From positions 62,001 through 126,000 of the forward strand of contig NZ_JABACJ020000004.1 in NCBI RefSeq assembly GCF_012524165.2: 64,000 bases of DNA. Direction: 5' to 3'. A model generated the notes under the pieces. That model was given only the letters and a program-made list of their open reading frames with translations, was not told the DNA's origin and searched no databases. Source of the DNA: Faecalicatena faecalis. GTDB lineage: Bacteria > Bacillota > Clostridia > Lachnospirales > Lachnospiraceae. Shown in pieces: positions 26,539 through 38,349 of this stretch (its first letter is position 1; every line of letters begins with the position of its first letter). Both the position numbers and the translations under genes were made by a program.

Positions 26539-27327
26539 ATGGGATTAAAACAGGTGATCAAGACCGAACTATATAAAAACACACATAGAAAGAGCAGCCT
26601 CATTTTATTGATACCTATGATACTGGCTGTACTGATTTCCTTTGGTTACGCGAAAGGATTTATAAAATTAAATCTGACTGTAGGTGCAGGTGGAAGGTAT
26701 TCCTGTATGGATTTTGTATTCATTATATGGAACGTACTGTCAGGCCTTGGAATCATGGGGATACTTCTTATTCTTTTTGCTGCATTTCAGTTTTCGGGAG
26801 AAATTGAACATGGGCAGATTAAGATGGAGCTTTTAAGGATCGGGAAAAGGCATACAGTGGTGGCAGGAAAATATGTGGCGGTTATGATTGTGGCTGCAGT
26901 GGCTATAGCAGGGACCATTCTTGCCTGCATGGTCTCCTATTATCTGTTTGTTTCAAATTCTCCGCTGGGAGCAGGTACGTTTGCCTCTACCATAGATGGC
27001 CTTTCTACATGGGAAATCATAGCATCCATGATGCTCCAGGCGGTGGTATACTTTGCTTTGACTGCCATCTGTTTCCTGATAGGAATCAAAACAGGGCCGT
27101 TTGTCACCTTCATTCTCACTATGGTTATCATGTATGCTGTGAATTATATGGCCGGAGCCGAAAATGTGATTGCAAGACTCATGCCGCCATATTGGAGTAA
27201 TCAGTTAATGATGAAAGGGGATGTGCCATGGATGCAGACGGCTTTGTCTGTGGTATTTTTGCTGTTGTTTTCTGCAATGCTGATCTGTTTTATGAGTTAT
27301 AGTTTTTCTAAAAAGGATATTAAGTAA
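26539..27327 (+). CDS. ABC-2 type permease
   Basis: 262-residue membrane protein with about six hydrophobic segments (near 18-38, 58-82, 108-135, 160-182, 188-210, 235-255) and the ABC-2 amphipathic motif SGEIEHGQIKMELLRIGKR after the second helix. It starts 13 bases after the ATPase with GGAGGAG as ribosome site. Partner of that ATPase; probable homodimer because only one permease is present. Confidence 0.85.
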   Translation: MGLKQVIKTELYKNTHRKSSLILLIPMILAVLISFGYAKGFIKLNLTVGAGGRYSCMDFVFIIWNVLSGLGIMGILLILFAAFQFSGEIEHGQIKMELLRIGKRHTVVAGKYVAVMIVAAVAIAGTILACMVSYYLFVSNSPLGAGTFASTIDGLSTWEIIASMMLQAVVYFALTAICFLIGIKTGPFVTFILTMVIMYAVNYMAGAENVIARLMPPYWSNQLMMKGDVPWMQTALSVVFLLLFSAMLICFMSYSFSKKDIK

Positions 27328-27466
27328 ATAAGGAAGCAGGGGGCAGATTCACAGTGGATGAATTACATTTATACCATCTGGAATGGTGGAAAGAGACTTG
27401 AGTTAATTACAGAGGAATAGAATCAGAGTGATGGTGTGTCCTAAGAAGCTCCATAAAATTTTCTTT

Positions 27467-27506
27467 TGTAGCTTTTACTACAGAACTATTATTGTAAAAG
27501 TATTAA
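27467..27506 (+). promoter_or_regulatory. Crp-type palindrome TGTAG-N6-CTACA and -10
   Basis: TGTAG-N6-CTACA at 27467-27482 has the 5-6-5 geometry of Crp/Fnr operators. TATTAA at 27501-27506 is a possible -10, placing the palindrome centre near -40, the class II activator position. A Crp/Fnr-family gene lies convergently just after the regulated flavoenzyme gene. Confidence 0.5.
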
Positions 27507-27566
27507 ATTTGTCTCAAGTGTCAGCAAAGCAGCTGGCAAAAACAGAATATCAGGAGGCAATTAAAA

Positions 27567-29528
27567 ATGAGGAATACTTATGGAGAGTTATTAAAACCAG
27601 CAAAGATTGGTAATATGCAGTTGAAGAACCGTATCTGCATGGCACCAATGGACTTTAAATACTTTTCGGGAAATGAAGAAGATTCCAGCATGAGCTACAG
27701 ACAGGTAAAGACCTTTGAAGCCCGCGCGAAAGGTGGCTGTGGATTAATTTTTACTTGTGCAACACAGGCGGAAAGAGAAATTATGCCTTATCCAAGATTG
27801 ATGCAGTTTCCGGTAATTGACTGTGATGAGAGAGTGAAGGAATTTGCAGAAGCGGCTGATGCAGTTCATGTTTATGGAGCAAAAATAGCATGTGAATTAA
27901 CAATGGGAAGTGGAAGGTATGCGGATAAGGTGGAGGATAAATATCCACCATTGGCACCATCTGACTGCGATACACAGTATGACCCCTCTATTAAAGCAAG
28001 AACGATGACAAAGGCAGAAATCAGGCATATGATCCGTACGTATGCAGAAGCGGCAGGGAGATTAAAAACTGCGGGCTTTGATGCTCTTTTAGTAATGGGC
28101 GGAGGTGGATATTTAATCAATCAGTTTCTATCACCAGCCTGGAATCAAAGAACAGATGAATATGGTGGAAGTTTAGAGAAGAGAATGACATTTCTTATTG
28201 AAACATTACAGGAAGTCAAAAAAGTTGTAGGAGAAGAATATCCACTGATTGTCAGCCTGAATATGGACGACCTTTTACCAGAAGGCGTATCTGTCCAGAG
28301 AGGAATGATTGTGGAAGAAACAATTGCAGTCGCACAGACTCTGGAAAGAATGAATCTTGCAGATGCGTTCCATCTTAGAATTGGTAATTACTATGATCAG
28401 GAATACATTGTACCTAGTGCCTATGTAACAAATGATATTTATATGGAAAATTTCCGTAAATTCAAGCAGGCTGTAACAAAACCGGTTATATTCGAAAATA
28501 AATTATCAGATCCAGCAGAAATGCAGAATCTCTTGGAGAATCATGTACTTGATTTTGTCAGTGTGGGAAGAAAATGGATTGCAGATCCAGAATGGGTGAA
28601 TAAAGCATTACATAATAAGCCTGTAAAACCATGTCTTAGATGTAATTATTGTCTTCATACCTTATGGATGGGGAAATGCACATCATGCGCGATTAACCCA
28701 GAACACGGAAAGGAATTTGAGGGTGAAATACAGCCAGCTGCAAAGAAGAAAAATGTTGTCGTTGTAGGAGCTGGACCAGGAGGAATTCAGGCAGCTTTAA
28801 CAGCAGAAAAAAGAGGACATCGTGTAACACTGTTTGAAAAGACAAATAAAATAGGTGGGAAACTGGATATTGTAGCGGCGCCATCTTATAAAAAGGAACA
28901 GTATGAAGAGTATTTACAGTATCTGAGATCATGTCTGAATGAGTCAAATGTTATGGTATGTCTGGAAACAGAAGCAACAGAAGATGTCATCCAGGAATGT
29001 CAGGCAGATGCAGTCATTATTGCAGCCGGAGCTGAACCAATCATACCTCCAATAAGAGGAATTGAAAAGACAGTCACAGCGGATGAAGTCCTTCGAAAAG
29101 AAAAGAGCGTTGCAGGAACTGTTGCGATCATTGGCGGCGGCTTAGTTGGATGTGAGACGGCACATGTGTTGTCGGCGCAGGGATGCAAAGTACATATTGT
29201 AGAAATGCAGGATGATGTGTTAAAAGATGCTTCTTATGTAACACGGCATTCCCAGTTAAAAGTATTGAAAGAAACAGGTGCGGCCGTACATAAAAATACG
29301 AAGCTGATAGAAGTAAAAGACCAGGAGATCATTGTAGAAGTGAATGGTAAAAATGAAACCATTTCTGTAGATGATACAATCCTGGCAGTTGGTTATAGAA
29401 ACAGTTCTTCCTTATATGATGGACTTCAAAATTGTGTGGAAGAAGTATATCAGATTGGTGATTTCAGACAGACAAGGAAAATTGCAGATGCAGTCACAGA
29501 AGGGTATCGAATCGCAAGAAATCTGTAA
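27567..29528 (+). CDS. Old-yellow-enzyme family FMN/FAD/4Fe-4S oxidoreductase
   Basis: 653 residues, the length of 2,4-dienoyl-CoA reductase/BaiH-type enzymes. Residues about 1-350 form the FMN barrel (LKNRICMAPM start, GGGGYLINQFLSPAWNQRTDEYGG, SVGRKWIADPE). A cysteine cluster CLRCNYC...CTSC near 350-372 should bind a 4Fe-4S cluster. Residues about 390-653 form the dinucleotide domain with VVVGAGPGGIQAA and a second IIGGGLVGCETA. It likely reduces an activated C=C bond of a dietary or host compound using NAD(P)H; the substrate cannot be read. AGGAGG precedes the ATG. Confidence 0.88.
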   Translation: MRNTYGELLKPAKIGNMQLKNRICMAPMDFKYFSGNEEDSSMSYRQVKTFEARAKGGCGLIFTCATQAEREIMPYPRLMQFPVIDCDERVKEFAEAADAVHVYGAKIACELTMGSGRYADKVEDKYPPLAPSDCDTQYDPSIKARTMTKAEIRHMIRTYAEAAGRLKTAGFDALLVMGGGGYLINQFLSPAWNQRTDEYGGSLEKRMTFLIETLQEVKKVVGEEYPLIVSLNMDDLLPEGVSVQRGMIVEETIAVAQTLERMNLADAFHLRIGNYYDQEYIVPSAYVTNDIYMENFRKFKQAVTKPVIFENKLSDPAEMQNLLENHVLDFVSVGRKWIADPEWVNKALHNKPVKPCLRCNYCLHTLWMGKCTSCAINPEHGKEFEGEIQPAAKKKNVVVVGAGPGGIQAALTAEKRGHRVTLFEKTNKIGGKLDIVAAPSYKKEQYEEYLQYLRSCLNESNVMVCLETEATEDVIQECQADAVIIAAGAEPIIPPIRGIEKTVTADEVLRKEKSVAGTVAIIGGGLVGCETAHVLSAQGCKVHIVEMQDDVLKDASYVTRHSQLKVLKETGAAVHKNTKLIEVKDQEIIVEVNGKNETISVDDTILAVGYRNSSSLYDGLQNCVEEVYQIGDFRQTRKIADAVTEGYRIARNL

Positions 29529-29563
29529 AAATGCATGGCATATAAAATGCAGATATGCCATGC
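29528..29563 (-). terminator. Terminator hairpin between convergent genes
   Basis: GCATGGCATAT / ATATGCCATGC, a perfect 11-bp stem with a 9-base loop (29533-29563). On the minus strand it is followed by ATTTTT, so it serves the Crp-family gene best; it may also stop the flavoenzyme transcript. Confidence 0.7.
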
Positions 29564-29576
29564 CAAAGAAGAAAAA

Positions 29577-30254
29577 TTATATATCAAGTGTTTCGTGTGA
29601 ACAATAGTCACGTAAACGTTCCAGGTCAGAAATCTCAATCCACTTTCGGTGAGATATGATAATTCCCTCATCTCTCAGGCGGGACAGACTCTTAGCAACA
29701 TTGACACGATTTAAGGTTAAAATATCAGCGATATTTTCCTGAGTCAGATCAATGTGGTTAGAACTCCCGCTGGGAGAATTCTGTGAAAATAAATATAATA
29801 AGTTACATAGCTTAATAAATGAATTGTTGTATTCCTGATGTGCAGTCTCGTAAATGAGCAAATTGATATATTTTGCGTACGATTCAAAAGCAATTGCACT
29901 TAGCTTTTGATTTTCCTGAAACATGCGATAAAAATCATCCCGCGAAAATTCTAAAGTATCCATGTCAGAAAGAGCGGTTGTAGTCAGAGACTTTTCAATT
30001 TTAAAATTGGATTGATGAAAACCAGGAAAAACGGAACCCACACTATGAAAATATAAAATTTTCTGATAGCCATCTTCATGAGTGGCGGAAGTGACACAAA
30101 TTCCTGATAAGATAAAATACGTTTTTTGAATGTATTCGTCTGGTTTCCATATGTAATCTCCCTTGTGAAAGGTGCGGACGGAATGCGGCTGTGATAGAAA
30201 ATAATCATAGAGTTGGGTATATTCACCAGAAAAGTAGTAGCGCGGTATTAACAT
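29577..30254 (-). CDS. Crp/Fnr-family transcriptional regulator
   Basis: About 225 residues. An N-terminal cyclic-nucleotide-binding-like beta barrel (residues about 15-120; FILSGICVTSATHEDGYQKIL) is followed by a dimer helix and a winged helix with LTQENIADILTLNRVNVAKSLSRL. There is no Fnr-type cysteine cluster at the N-terminus. AAAGGAG lies 9 bases before ATG 30254; an in-frame TTG at 30260 is too close to it. Convergent with the flavoenzyme gene, whose promoter region carries a Crp-like palindrome. Confidence 0.88.
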   Translation of the reverse strand: MLIPRYYFSGEYTQLYDYFLSQPHSVRTFHKGDYIWKPDEYIQKTYFILSGICVTSATHEDGYQKILYFHSVGSVFPGFHQSNFKIEKSLTTTALSDMDTLEFSRDDFYRMFQENQKLSAIAFESYAKYINLLIYETAHQEYNNSFIKLCNLLYLFSQNSPSGSSNHIDLTQENIADILTLNRVNVAKSLSRLRDEGIIISHRKWIEISDLERLRDYCSHETLDI

Positions 30255-30414
30255 TTGCAATTGCTCCTTTCATTTTCCTTCAATAGGATGATGATCAATC
30301 CTTCAAATACGTGATTATCATAGCATAAAAAGCAGAAAATAAATATTGTTTTATCATTTGTTCCGCTATAAAATAAAGAGAAAATAAAATGTTTTTTATC
30401 AAAGGAGAATGTCT

Positions 30415-31245
30415 ATGGTACTGGATACTTTGAAGGAACAGAAAGAATTTACGAACAGTGAAAAGATGATTGCGCAATTTATATTGCAGCATATGAATGA
30501 AATTGGCGGTATGACGGTCATTCAGCTGGCAGATCAGTCTTATACGAGCAAAGCAAGTGTGATTCGATTATGCAAAAAGCTGGGATTTCAAAAATATCAG
30601 GATTTCCGGCAGCAGATTGTTTTGGAAAGGCAGGAAGTTACGAGAATAGAAGCTTTACTTAGCGAAGAACCAGTAAATGGAGAAAGTACATATGAAGATA
30701 TTGTAAATGTATTGCCATCTATTTATGATAAAGCAATTTCGAATACAAAGCTTGGTTTTGACAGAAATGTGATACGCCGGGTTATTAACCGAATCAGGCA
30801 GTCAGAAAAAGTTGAGTTCTATGGAATGGGTATTACCTATACAGTGGCCCGTTCAGCTGCATTCAAATTTATGACAGTAGGAGTGGAGGCATCCGCTTAT
30901 AACGGAGTGAACGAACATAATATCATGGTCAATAAAAAGAAACGTGTTGCATTTGTCATTTCTTTTACAGGCAGTAATTCAGGGATGATTCATACAGCAA
31001 AATTTCTGAGCGAGCACGGTGTATTTATTGTTGGGCTGGGTGGCGAAGACAGTGAAGAGTTAAGAAAAGTCTGTCATGAGTTCATTCAGATCGATACTAA
31101 GAAGAATATTATGAGTATGGAAGTGATTACATCTATTACTTCTGCAAATTATATCATTGATGTGATTTTTACCTCTTTAATTGTTGATCATTATCAAGAG
31201 AATTTAGAGGCTGCTATTGAAATATGGAAAATGCGGCAAAAATGA
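30415..31245 (+). CDS. RpiR/MurR-family transcriptional regulator
   Basis: About 276 residues. N-terminal RpiR helix-turn-helix (residues about 1-75) with MTVIQLADQSYTSKASVIRLCKKLGF, and a C-terminal SIS sugar-phosphate-binding domain (about 105-240; FYGMGITYTVARSAA, ISFTGSNSGMIHTAKFL). AAAGGAG at 30401-30407 fits ATG 30415, not ATG 30409. It is followed by its own terminator and then by a beta-glucoside PTS and glucosidase, which it likely controls in response to a phosphosugar. Confidence 0.9.
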   Translation: MVLDTLKEQKEFTNSEKMIAQFILQHMNEIGGMTVIQLADQSYTSKASVIRLCKKLGFQKYQDFRQQIVLERQEVTRIEALLSEEPVNGESTYEDIVNVLPSIYDKAISNTKLGFDRNVIRRVINRIRQSEKVEFYGMGITYTVARSAAFKFMTVGVEASAYNGVNEHNIMVNKKKRVAFVISFTGSNSGMIHTAKFLSEHGVFIVGLGGEDSEELRKVCHEFIQIDTKKNIMSMEVITSITSANYIIDVIFTSLIVDHYQENLEAAIEIWKMRQK

Positions 31246-31282
31246 AACAAAGTTTCAAAACAACCAAATAGTAAAAGATGAT

Positions 31283-31315
31283 AAATGGACCATTGGAACA
31301 ATCGGTCCATTTTCA
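31283..31315 (+). terminator. Intrinsic terminator after the RpiR gene
   Basis: AAATGGACC / GGTCCATTT stem (31283-31291, 31304-31312), extended by ATTG-GAA-CAAT inside, then TTTTC. Confidence 0.75.
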
Positions 31316-31335
31316 CTTTTATAAATAAAAAAAAT

Positions 31336-31361
31336 CATGTATTTTAATCTCATAAAACATG
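31336..31361 (+). promoter_or_regulatory. Imperfect palindrome upstream of the PTS gene
   Basis: CATGTATTTTA (31336-31346) faces TAAAACATG (31353-31361) with one unpaired base, about 70 bases before the PTS start. A candidate operator for the RpiR regulator; geometry alone supports it. Confidence 0.35.
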
Positions 31362-31414
31362 TTGCAGGCAACAATATAAAACAACATAAAGTAAGGAAAA
31401 ACATAAGGATATGA

Positions 31415-33310
<1,896 letters not shown>

Positions 33311-33320
33311 GAGAGGTTGA

Positions 33321-34739
<1,419 letters not shown>

Positions 34740-34815
34740 CGAAGTAAATACAATGCCGGGGCGTAGGTGGATGCCTGCGTTCTGGAATTATAATCGGAAA
34801 GGGGACATATGAATT

Positions 34816-35157
34816 ATGAAGAAATGTAAGATTGAAGTAATTAAAACTACATGGGATGAAGAACTTGCAAAAGAGTATGGCGTCACATGCAAATGTCCGG
34901 CTCATAAGGTCGGAGAAGTATTTTATGCCGACTTTGCAAAACCAGAAGGGTTTTGTGATGAAGCCTGGAAGGCGATTTATCAGTATGTATTTGCTTTGTG
35001 CCACATGGATGATAAAACCCTTCTTTACGGAGACTGGATCCAGACACCGGGAGTATCAATCAACTGTTGCAATGATGGAATTCGCCCCGTAGTATTTAAG
35101 ATCACCAGGCTGGATGAAGAGGCGGAAAATCTCTTCCCAAAAGAAGAAAAACAATAA
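34816..35157 (+). CDS. TIGR04076 family protein
   Basis: 113-residue small protein with the family features: KCKIEVIKTTW start, cysteines in TCKCPAHKVGE, the aromatic-rich CDEAWKAIYQYVFAL segment and the C-terminal PGVSINCCNDGIRPVVFKI. Four or more conserved cysteines could bind metal. Family function is not established. ATG 34816 lies 11 bases after AAAGGGG. It is probably co-transcribed with, or closely follows, the glucosidase. Confidence 0.8.
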   Translation: MKKCKIEVIKTTWDEELAKEYGVTCKCPAHKVGEVFYADFAKPEGFCDEAWKAIYQYVFALCHMDDKTLLYGDWIQTPGVSINCCNDGIRPVVFKITRLDEEAENLFPKEEKQ

Positions 35158-35363
35158 AGAAATAGTAAGTTTATGATTTGAGCCGTCCAGATGGGCGGCT
35201 TGAAACAGTTAATAGGGTAAGCAGTTTTACACGAATAAAACAATTGAGAAATAAGGTGTTTTTTATAAAGTGAAGTGTTACAATAAGTTCATATAGAGGA
35301 TAAAAATTAGGAACTGAACATTGGATATTAGGACTATTGTATTGCAAATCAAGAGGAATCTAT

Positions 35364-35750
35364 ATGAAAAAAGTTATGATAATTTTATCAATAATATGTG
35401 TATCAGGACTGTTTGGATGCTCGAAAAGTAAGAATGAGCCCTATGTAGTTAATACCTTTGAAGAAACCTCGGAAGAACTTATTAATGCATATCCTGAAGA
35501 TTCAAAAGTGATCATAACTACGAAATATTATGAGATGAGTGATGGTACATGGAAAACAGATGAGTACACTTATAAATACAAGTTGGAAGTAACAGGCAGA
35601 TTGAGAAATGCTGCCAGGGATAGTACTTTTGTGATTCTCAGTAATATTGAGAATATTACATTTGAACAGGCATGGAAGGCCAGTGGATTGAGCAGCAGCA
35701 TGAGCGATTATTTTAAAGTTGAAGACGCCGTTATTGTAGGGATATCGTAA
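35364..35750 (+). CDS. Small predicted lipoprotein
   Basis: About 128 residues. The N-terminus has a basic start (MKKVMII), a hydrophobic core and lipobox SGLFGC with cysteine near residue 19, so it should be lipidated and anchored outside the membrane. The remaining roughly 110 residues are a hydrophilic alpha/beta region with no recognised family. AGAGGA at 35352-35357 fixes ATG 35364 rather than the in-frame ATG at 35337. Confidence 0.75.
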   Translation: MKKVMIILSIICVSGLFGCSKSKNEPYVVNTFEETSEELINAYPEDSKVIITTKYYEMSDGTWKTDEYTYKYKLEVTGRLRNAARDSTFVILSNIENITFEQAWKASGLSSSMSDYFKVEDAVIVGIS

Positions 35751-35823
35751 TTGAAACAGCAAATAGGTATAATAACATATGGGGTTTGTCAGACTGAAAT
35801 TCAGAATGGAGATTACAGAGATC

Positions 35824-36303
35824 ATGAGTACAGAATTAAAGTTTAGATTTGCAGAGCGAAAAGATGTTTCGTTGATTTTGAAATTTATCAAAGATTTGGC
35901 TGAATATGAGAAGATGTTGGACGAGGTGATAGCTGACGAGCCTACACTAGAAGAGCAGATTTTTGATAAGAAAAAGGCAGAGGTAATATTTGCTGTTGTT
36001 GGCGGCGAAGAAGTTGGATTTGCTTTATTTTTTCATAACTTTTCTACCTTTTTAGGGAGAGCAGGCCTGTATCTGGAAGATTTGTATGTTTTGCCGGAAT
36101 ATAGAGGCAAAGGATATGGGAAAGCTATACTGAAAAGACTAGCAGAGATAGCAGTTGAGCGTAAGTGCGGCCGACTGGAATGGTGGTGCCTTGACTGGAA
36201 TAAACCAAGTATAGATTTTTACAGGTCACTTGGTGCAGAACCTATGTCGGATTGGACTGTGTACAGGCTGTCAGGTGATACATTGAAGAAACTGGCACAA
36301 TAA
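35824..36303 (+). CDS. GNAT family N-acetyltransferase
   Basis: About 159 residues. The acetyl-CoA binding motif A is clear: LEDLYVLPEYRGKGYGKAIL (near residues 80-99), followed by WWCLDWNKPSIDFYRSLGAE, which places it near the diamine/spermidine acetyltransferase-like subgroup. Start choice is weak: ATG 35824 begins the usual family N-terminus, with ATG 35806 and ATG 35779 as in-frame alternatives. Substrate not determined. Confidence 0.87.
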   Translation: MSTELKFRFAERKDVSLILKFIKDLAEYEKMLDEVIADEPTLEEQIFDKKKAEVIFAVVGGEEVGFALFFHNFSTFLGRAGLYLEDLYVLPEYRGKGYGKAILKRLAEIAVERKCGRLEWWCLDWNKPSIDFYRSLGAEPMSDWTVYRLSGDTLKKLAQ

Positions 36304-36327
36304 AAAGTATAATACAGGGAGTTTGTT

Positions 36328-36618
36328 ATGAATGATAAAGTATATGAATTTGAAGCAGTGATTGAAGCTGTGCCAGAAAAAGGTGGAGCTTTTGTCAGGT
36401 TCCCATATGATATAAGAAAAGAATTTGGAAAAGGTCGTGTGAAAGTACACGCAGTATTTGACGGTGTTCCATATGAAGGCAGTGTTGTGAATATGGGAGT
36501 AAAAAACTCAGATGGCTCTATTTGTTATATCATAGGCGTTCTTAAAAGTATCCAGAAAAAAGTGAACAAATATCCGGGGGATACAATCAGGGTAACAATA
36601 CAGGAACAGGAAGAGTGA
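36328..36618 (+). CDS. DUF1905 domain protein
   Basis: 96-residue single-domain protein. It matches the DUF1905 pattern: FEAVIEAVPEKGGAFVRFPY, then KVHAVFDGVPYEGSV and a terminal GDTIRVTIQ. A beta-barrel-like small protein of unknown function. It starts 24 bases after the acetyltransferase. A shortened, decayed copy lies beyond the insertion sequence at 38542-38598. Confidence 0.82.
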   Translation: MNDKVYEFEAVIEAVPEKGGAFVRFPYDIRKEFGKGRVKVHAVFDGVPYEGSVVNMGVKNSDGSICYIIGVLKSIQKKVNKYPGDTIRVTIQEQEE

Positions 36619-36636
36619 CCTTCGGATGAATGAGGA

Positions 36637-36651
36637 GTAAAAGTGGTGAGG
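36637..36651 (+). repeat. 15-bp direct repeat flanking the IS, left copy
   Basis: GTAAAAGTGGTGAGG, identical to 38350-38364 and in the same orientation. Probably the target duplication of the insertion sequence, although long for this family. Confidence 0.7.
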
Positions 36652-36904
36652 CTAACTTGAAAAAGTAAATTCCAGTGCAGAAGTAAATTCCACACCTATT
36701 TAAAAGTTATTGATTTTCTAGGAGTTTTGTAGGCTGAAAACGCATATTTTTGTTATAATAAGAACAACTTCTTAGAAATAAGTTGATTTCAGGATATGAC
36801 AAACGGACCACTGGAAGGTAGTGTGCTAGACTAAATTCCACTGGTCACATTGGAAAAATGTGGAAGTTTAATTTCTAGTCCGACAGCAGATTTCTAGGTG
36901 GTTG

Positions 36905-37750
36905 TTAACGGTTAAAGCGAATCAGCTTAGGCGTCAGACTGACCTGATCAGGCTCAATGCGCTTAAGCTGAAATGCGTTTAAGGCTTCTTCTCCAAGTGT
37001 CTCTACTGCGGCATCATAGGCTGTTCTGCCATTTAGACTTTTTTTCGGAGTTGAGTTGATGTGATTCACAATTAGATTCACATCCCACTGAGTCAGAAAT
37101 TCAAAGCTGATTCCTTTGGGGAGTACCATGCGAAGCATAGTGTGTGCCTGTTCCAGTCCAACCTTCTGTCCACTACGCATGGGGGCACAATAGTAGATGC
37201 TGGTTCGCTGGAAATCGTCTATTCCTGTTTCCAGGGCAACAGGATCACCGAATTCTGATCCCCTGTCGGTCAGGATATGCTCGAAGATAGATAAAAATTC
37301 ATAAGTCCCCATCCGCTTTTCCAAACGGTCGAAGATGAGCCGCACAGCTCCTTTTGTGCAACGATTCAGGAGAAAAGCAAGAAAGAGCTTGTCCTTGGTA
37401 AAGAAGAAGGTTAACAGCGTCTTGCTGGATCCTCTAGACGAGTGAACAGTATCCATTTCAACGAAAGAGGATAACTGCAGCTCGCAAAAATCGCTGTATA
37501 ATCTGTTCTCAAATACAGCTCTGCTTGTGATCTGTGTTTTGTGACATTTTCGAGGTTTAAATCCTGGCTTACGTTTCAAATCAATATTTCTGGCTGTGAA
37601 CAGGCCTTGATCAAGGTAGATATATAGGGACCGGACAGACATATCCAGTTCTAGATGGTTTGTAACGATCTGGTAGGGCAATTGTCCTTGCTCGATTAAG
37701 GGAGATACAATGCTATCCTTCTTGTGCATTTCATGTTTTGTCATGTTCAC
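36905..37750 (-). pseudogene. IS30 transposase, C-terminal part (DDE domain)
   Basis: 281-codon frame containing the catalytic core: Asp in FVEMDTVHS, Asp in HILTDRGSEFGDP and Glu in VGLEQAHTMLRM, so the DDE triad is intact. It starts at GTG 37750 overlapping the stop of the N-terminal part. Read upstream of that GTG, the same frame continues in a family-like way (EKLSRSRAGVNMTK), showing that the two frames were once one gene. Active only if ribosomes shift frame or if both parts cooperate. Confidence 0.8.
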
Positions 37751-38217
37751 ACCAGCTCTGGATCTGGAAAGTTTTTCCTGTATTTTCTATCAGCAAAACG
37801 TGCATCGTATCTATATTTATGGGCTATTGTACAATGACTGATTCTCTTTGTGCAGCCATTACATACATAGGGAGCCTTATCTAATCGTTTGCACTGTTCC
37901 TTTACAAAGTCCCTGCAGGTCTGATTGCAGGTAGGGCAGGAGGTACATTTTACACCACAAAGGATGATTTTCCCGCAGGCATTCGTTTTTTTACAATGGA
38001 AACGTTTTGCACAAAAGTTACGGGCATTATAGAAGGTACCTTTGTGATACCAGTCTGATAGACGGTGGGCCTTTACTTCTTTGGAAATGGTTGTTGGATC
38101 CTTGCAAAGAAAGCAGGCAATGTTCTTAAATGATTCCCCTTTGTTCAGTTCATTTTCGATATAAATGCGGTCTTCAAGGGAAAGGTGTTTCTGGTTTCCA
38201 GGAATATATTTACTCAT
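37747..38217 (-). pseudogene. IS30 transposase, N-terminal part (HTH and zinc-finger-like)
   Basis: About 156 codons from ATG 38217 (AAGAAGGA upstream). It begins MSKYIPGNQKHLSLEDRIYI, includes the IS30 helix-turn-helix (ACFLCKDPTTISKEVKAHR) and a cysteine-rich stretch with several CxxC pairs. It reads out of frame after GGAAAAAC on the minus strand (complement of 37771-37778) and stops at 37747-37749. A one-base loss next to the A run, or a programmed -1 shift there, would explain the break. Confidence 0.78.
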
Positions 38218-38349
38218 AGATATCCTTCTTTCTACTGCTGTAAAAAAGAAAGATAACCTTATCATTTATATATGAAAGAGTAAACCTTTACTGTGCAGGA
38301 GTAAATTCCACCCTCAAATGTGGGGATGGAATTTAAAATTTCATTTTAG

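Larger units (their letters stand above)
36652..38349 (-). mobile_element. IS30-family insertion sequence, about 1.7 kb
   Basis: Bounded by 15-bp direct repeats. The ends align as imperfect inverted repeats: 16 of 21 positions match between 36653-36673 and the complement of the right end, centred on TGAAA-N3-TAAATTCCA. Motif TAAATTCCA recurs near both ends (36665, 36684, 36833, 38302, and inverted at 38327), likely transposase-binding sites. It carries one transposase gene on the minus strand, split by a frameshift. Boundaries are inferred from repeats, not from comparison. Confidence 0.75.

Noticed and set aside
27428..27613. 61-codon frame upstream of the flavoenzyme
   Set aside because: Overlaps the flavoenzyme start and its ribosome site; the region is better explained as promoter.
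31361..31372. GTTG-CAGG-CAAC inverted repeat before the PTS gene
   Set aside because: Four-base arms occur by chance; the longer palindrome just upstream is a better operator candidate.
35178..35198. AGCCGTCC / GGGCGGCT hairpin after the TIGR04076 gene
   Set aside because: Only 8 pairs with a G-U and no T run; not convincing as a terminator.
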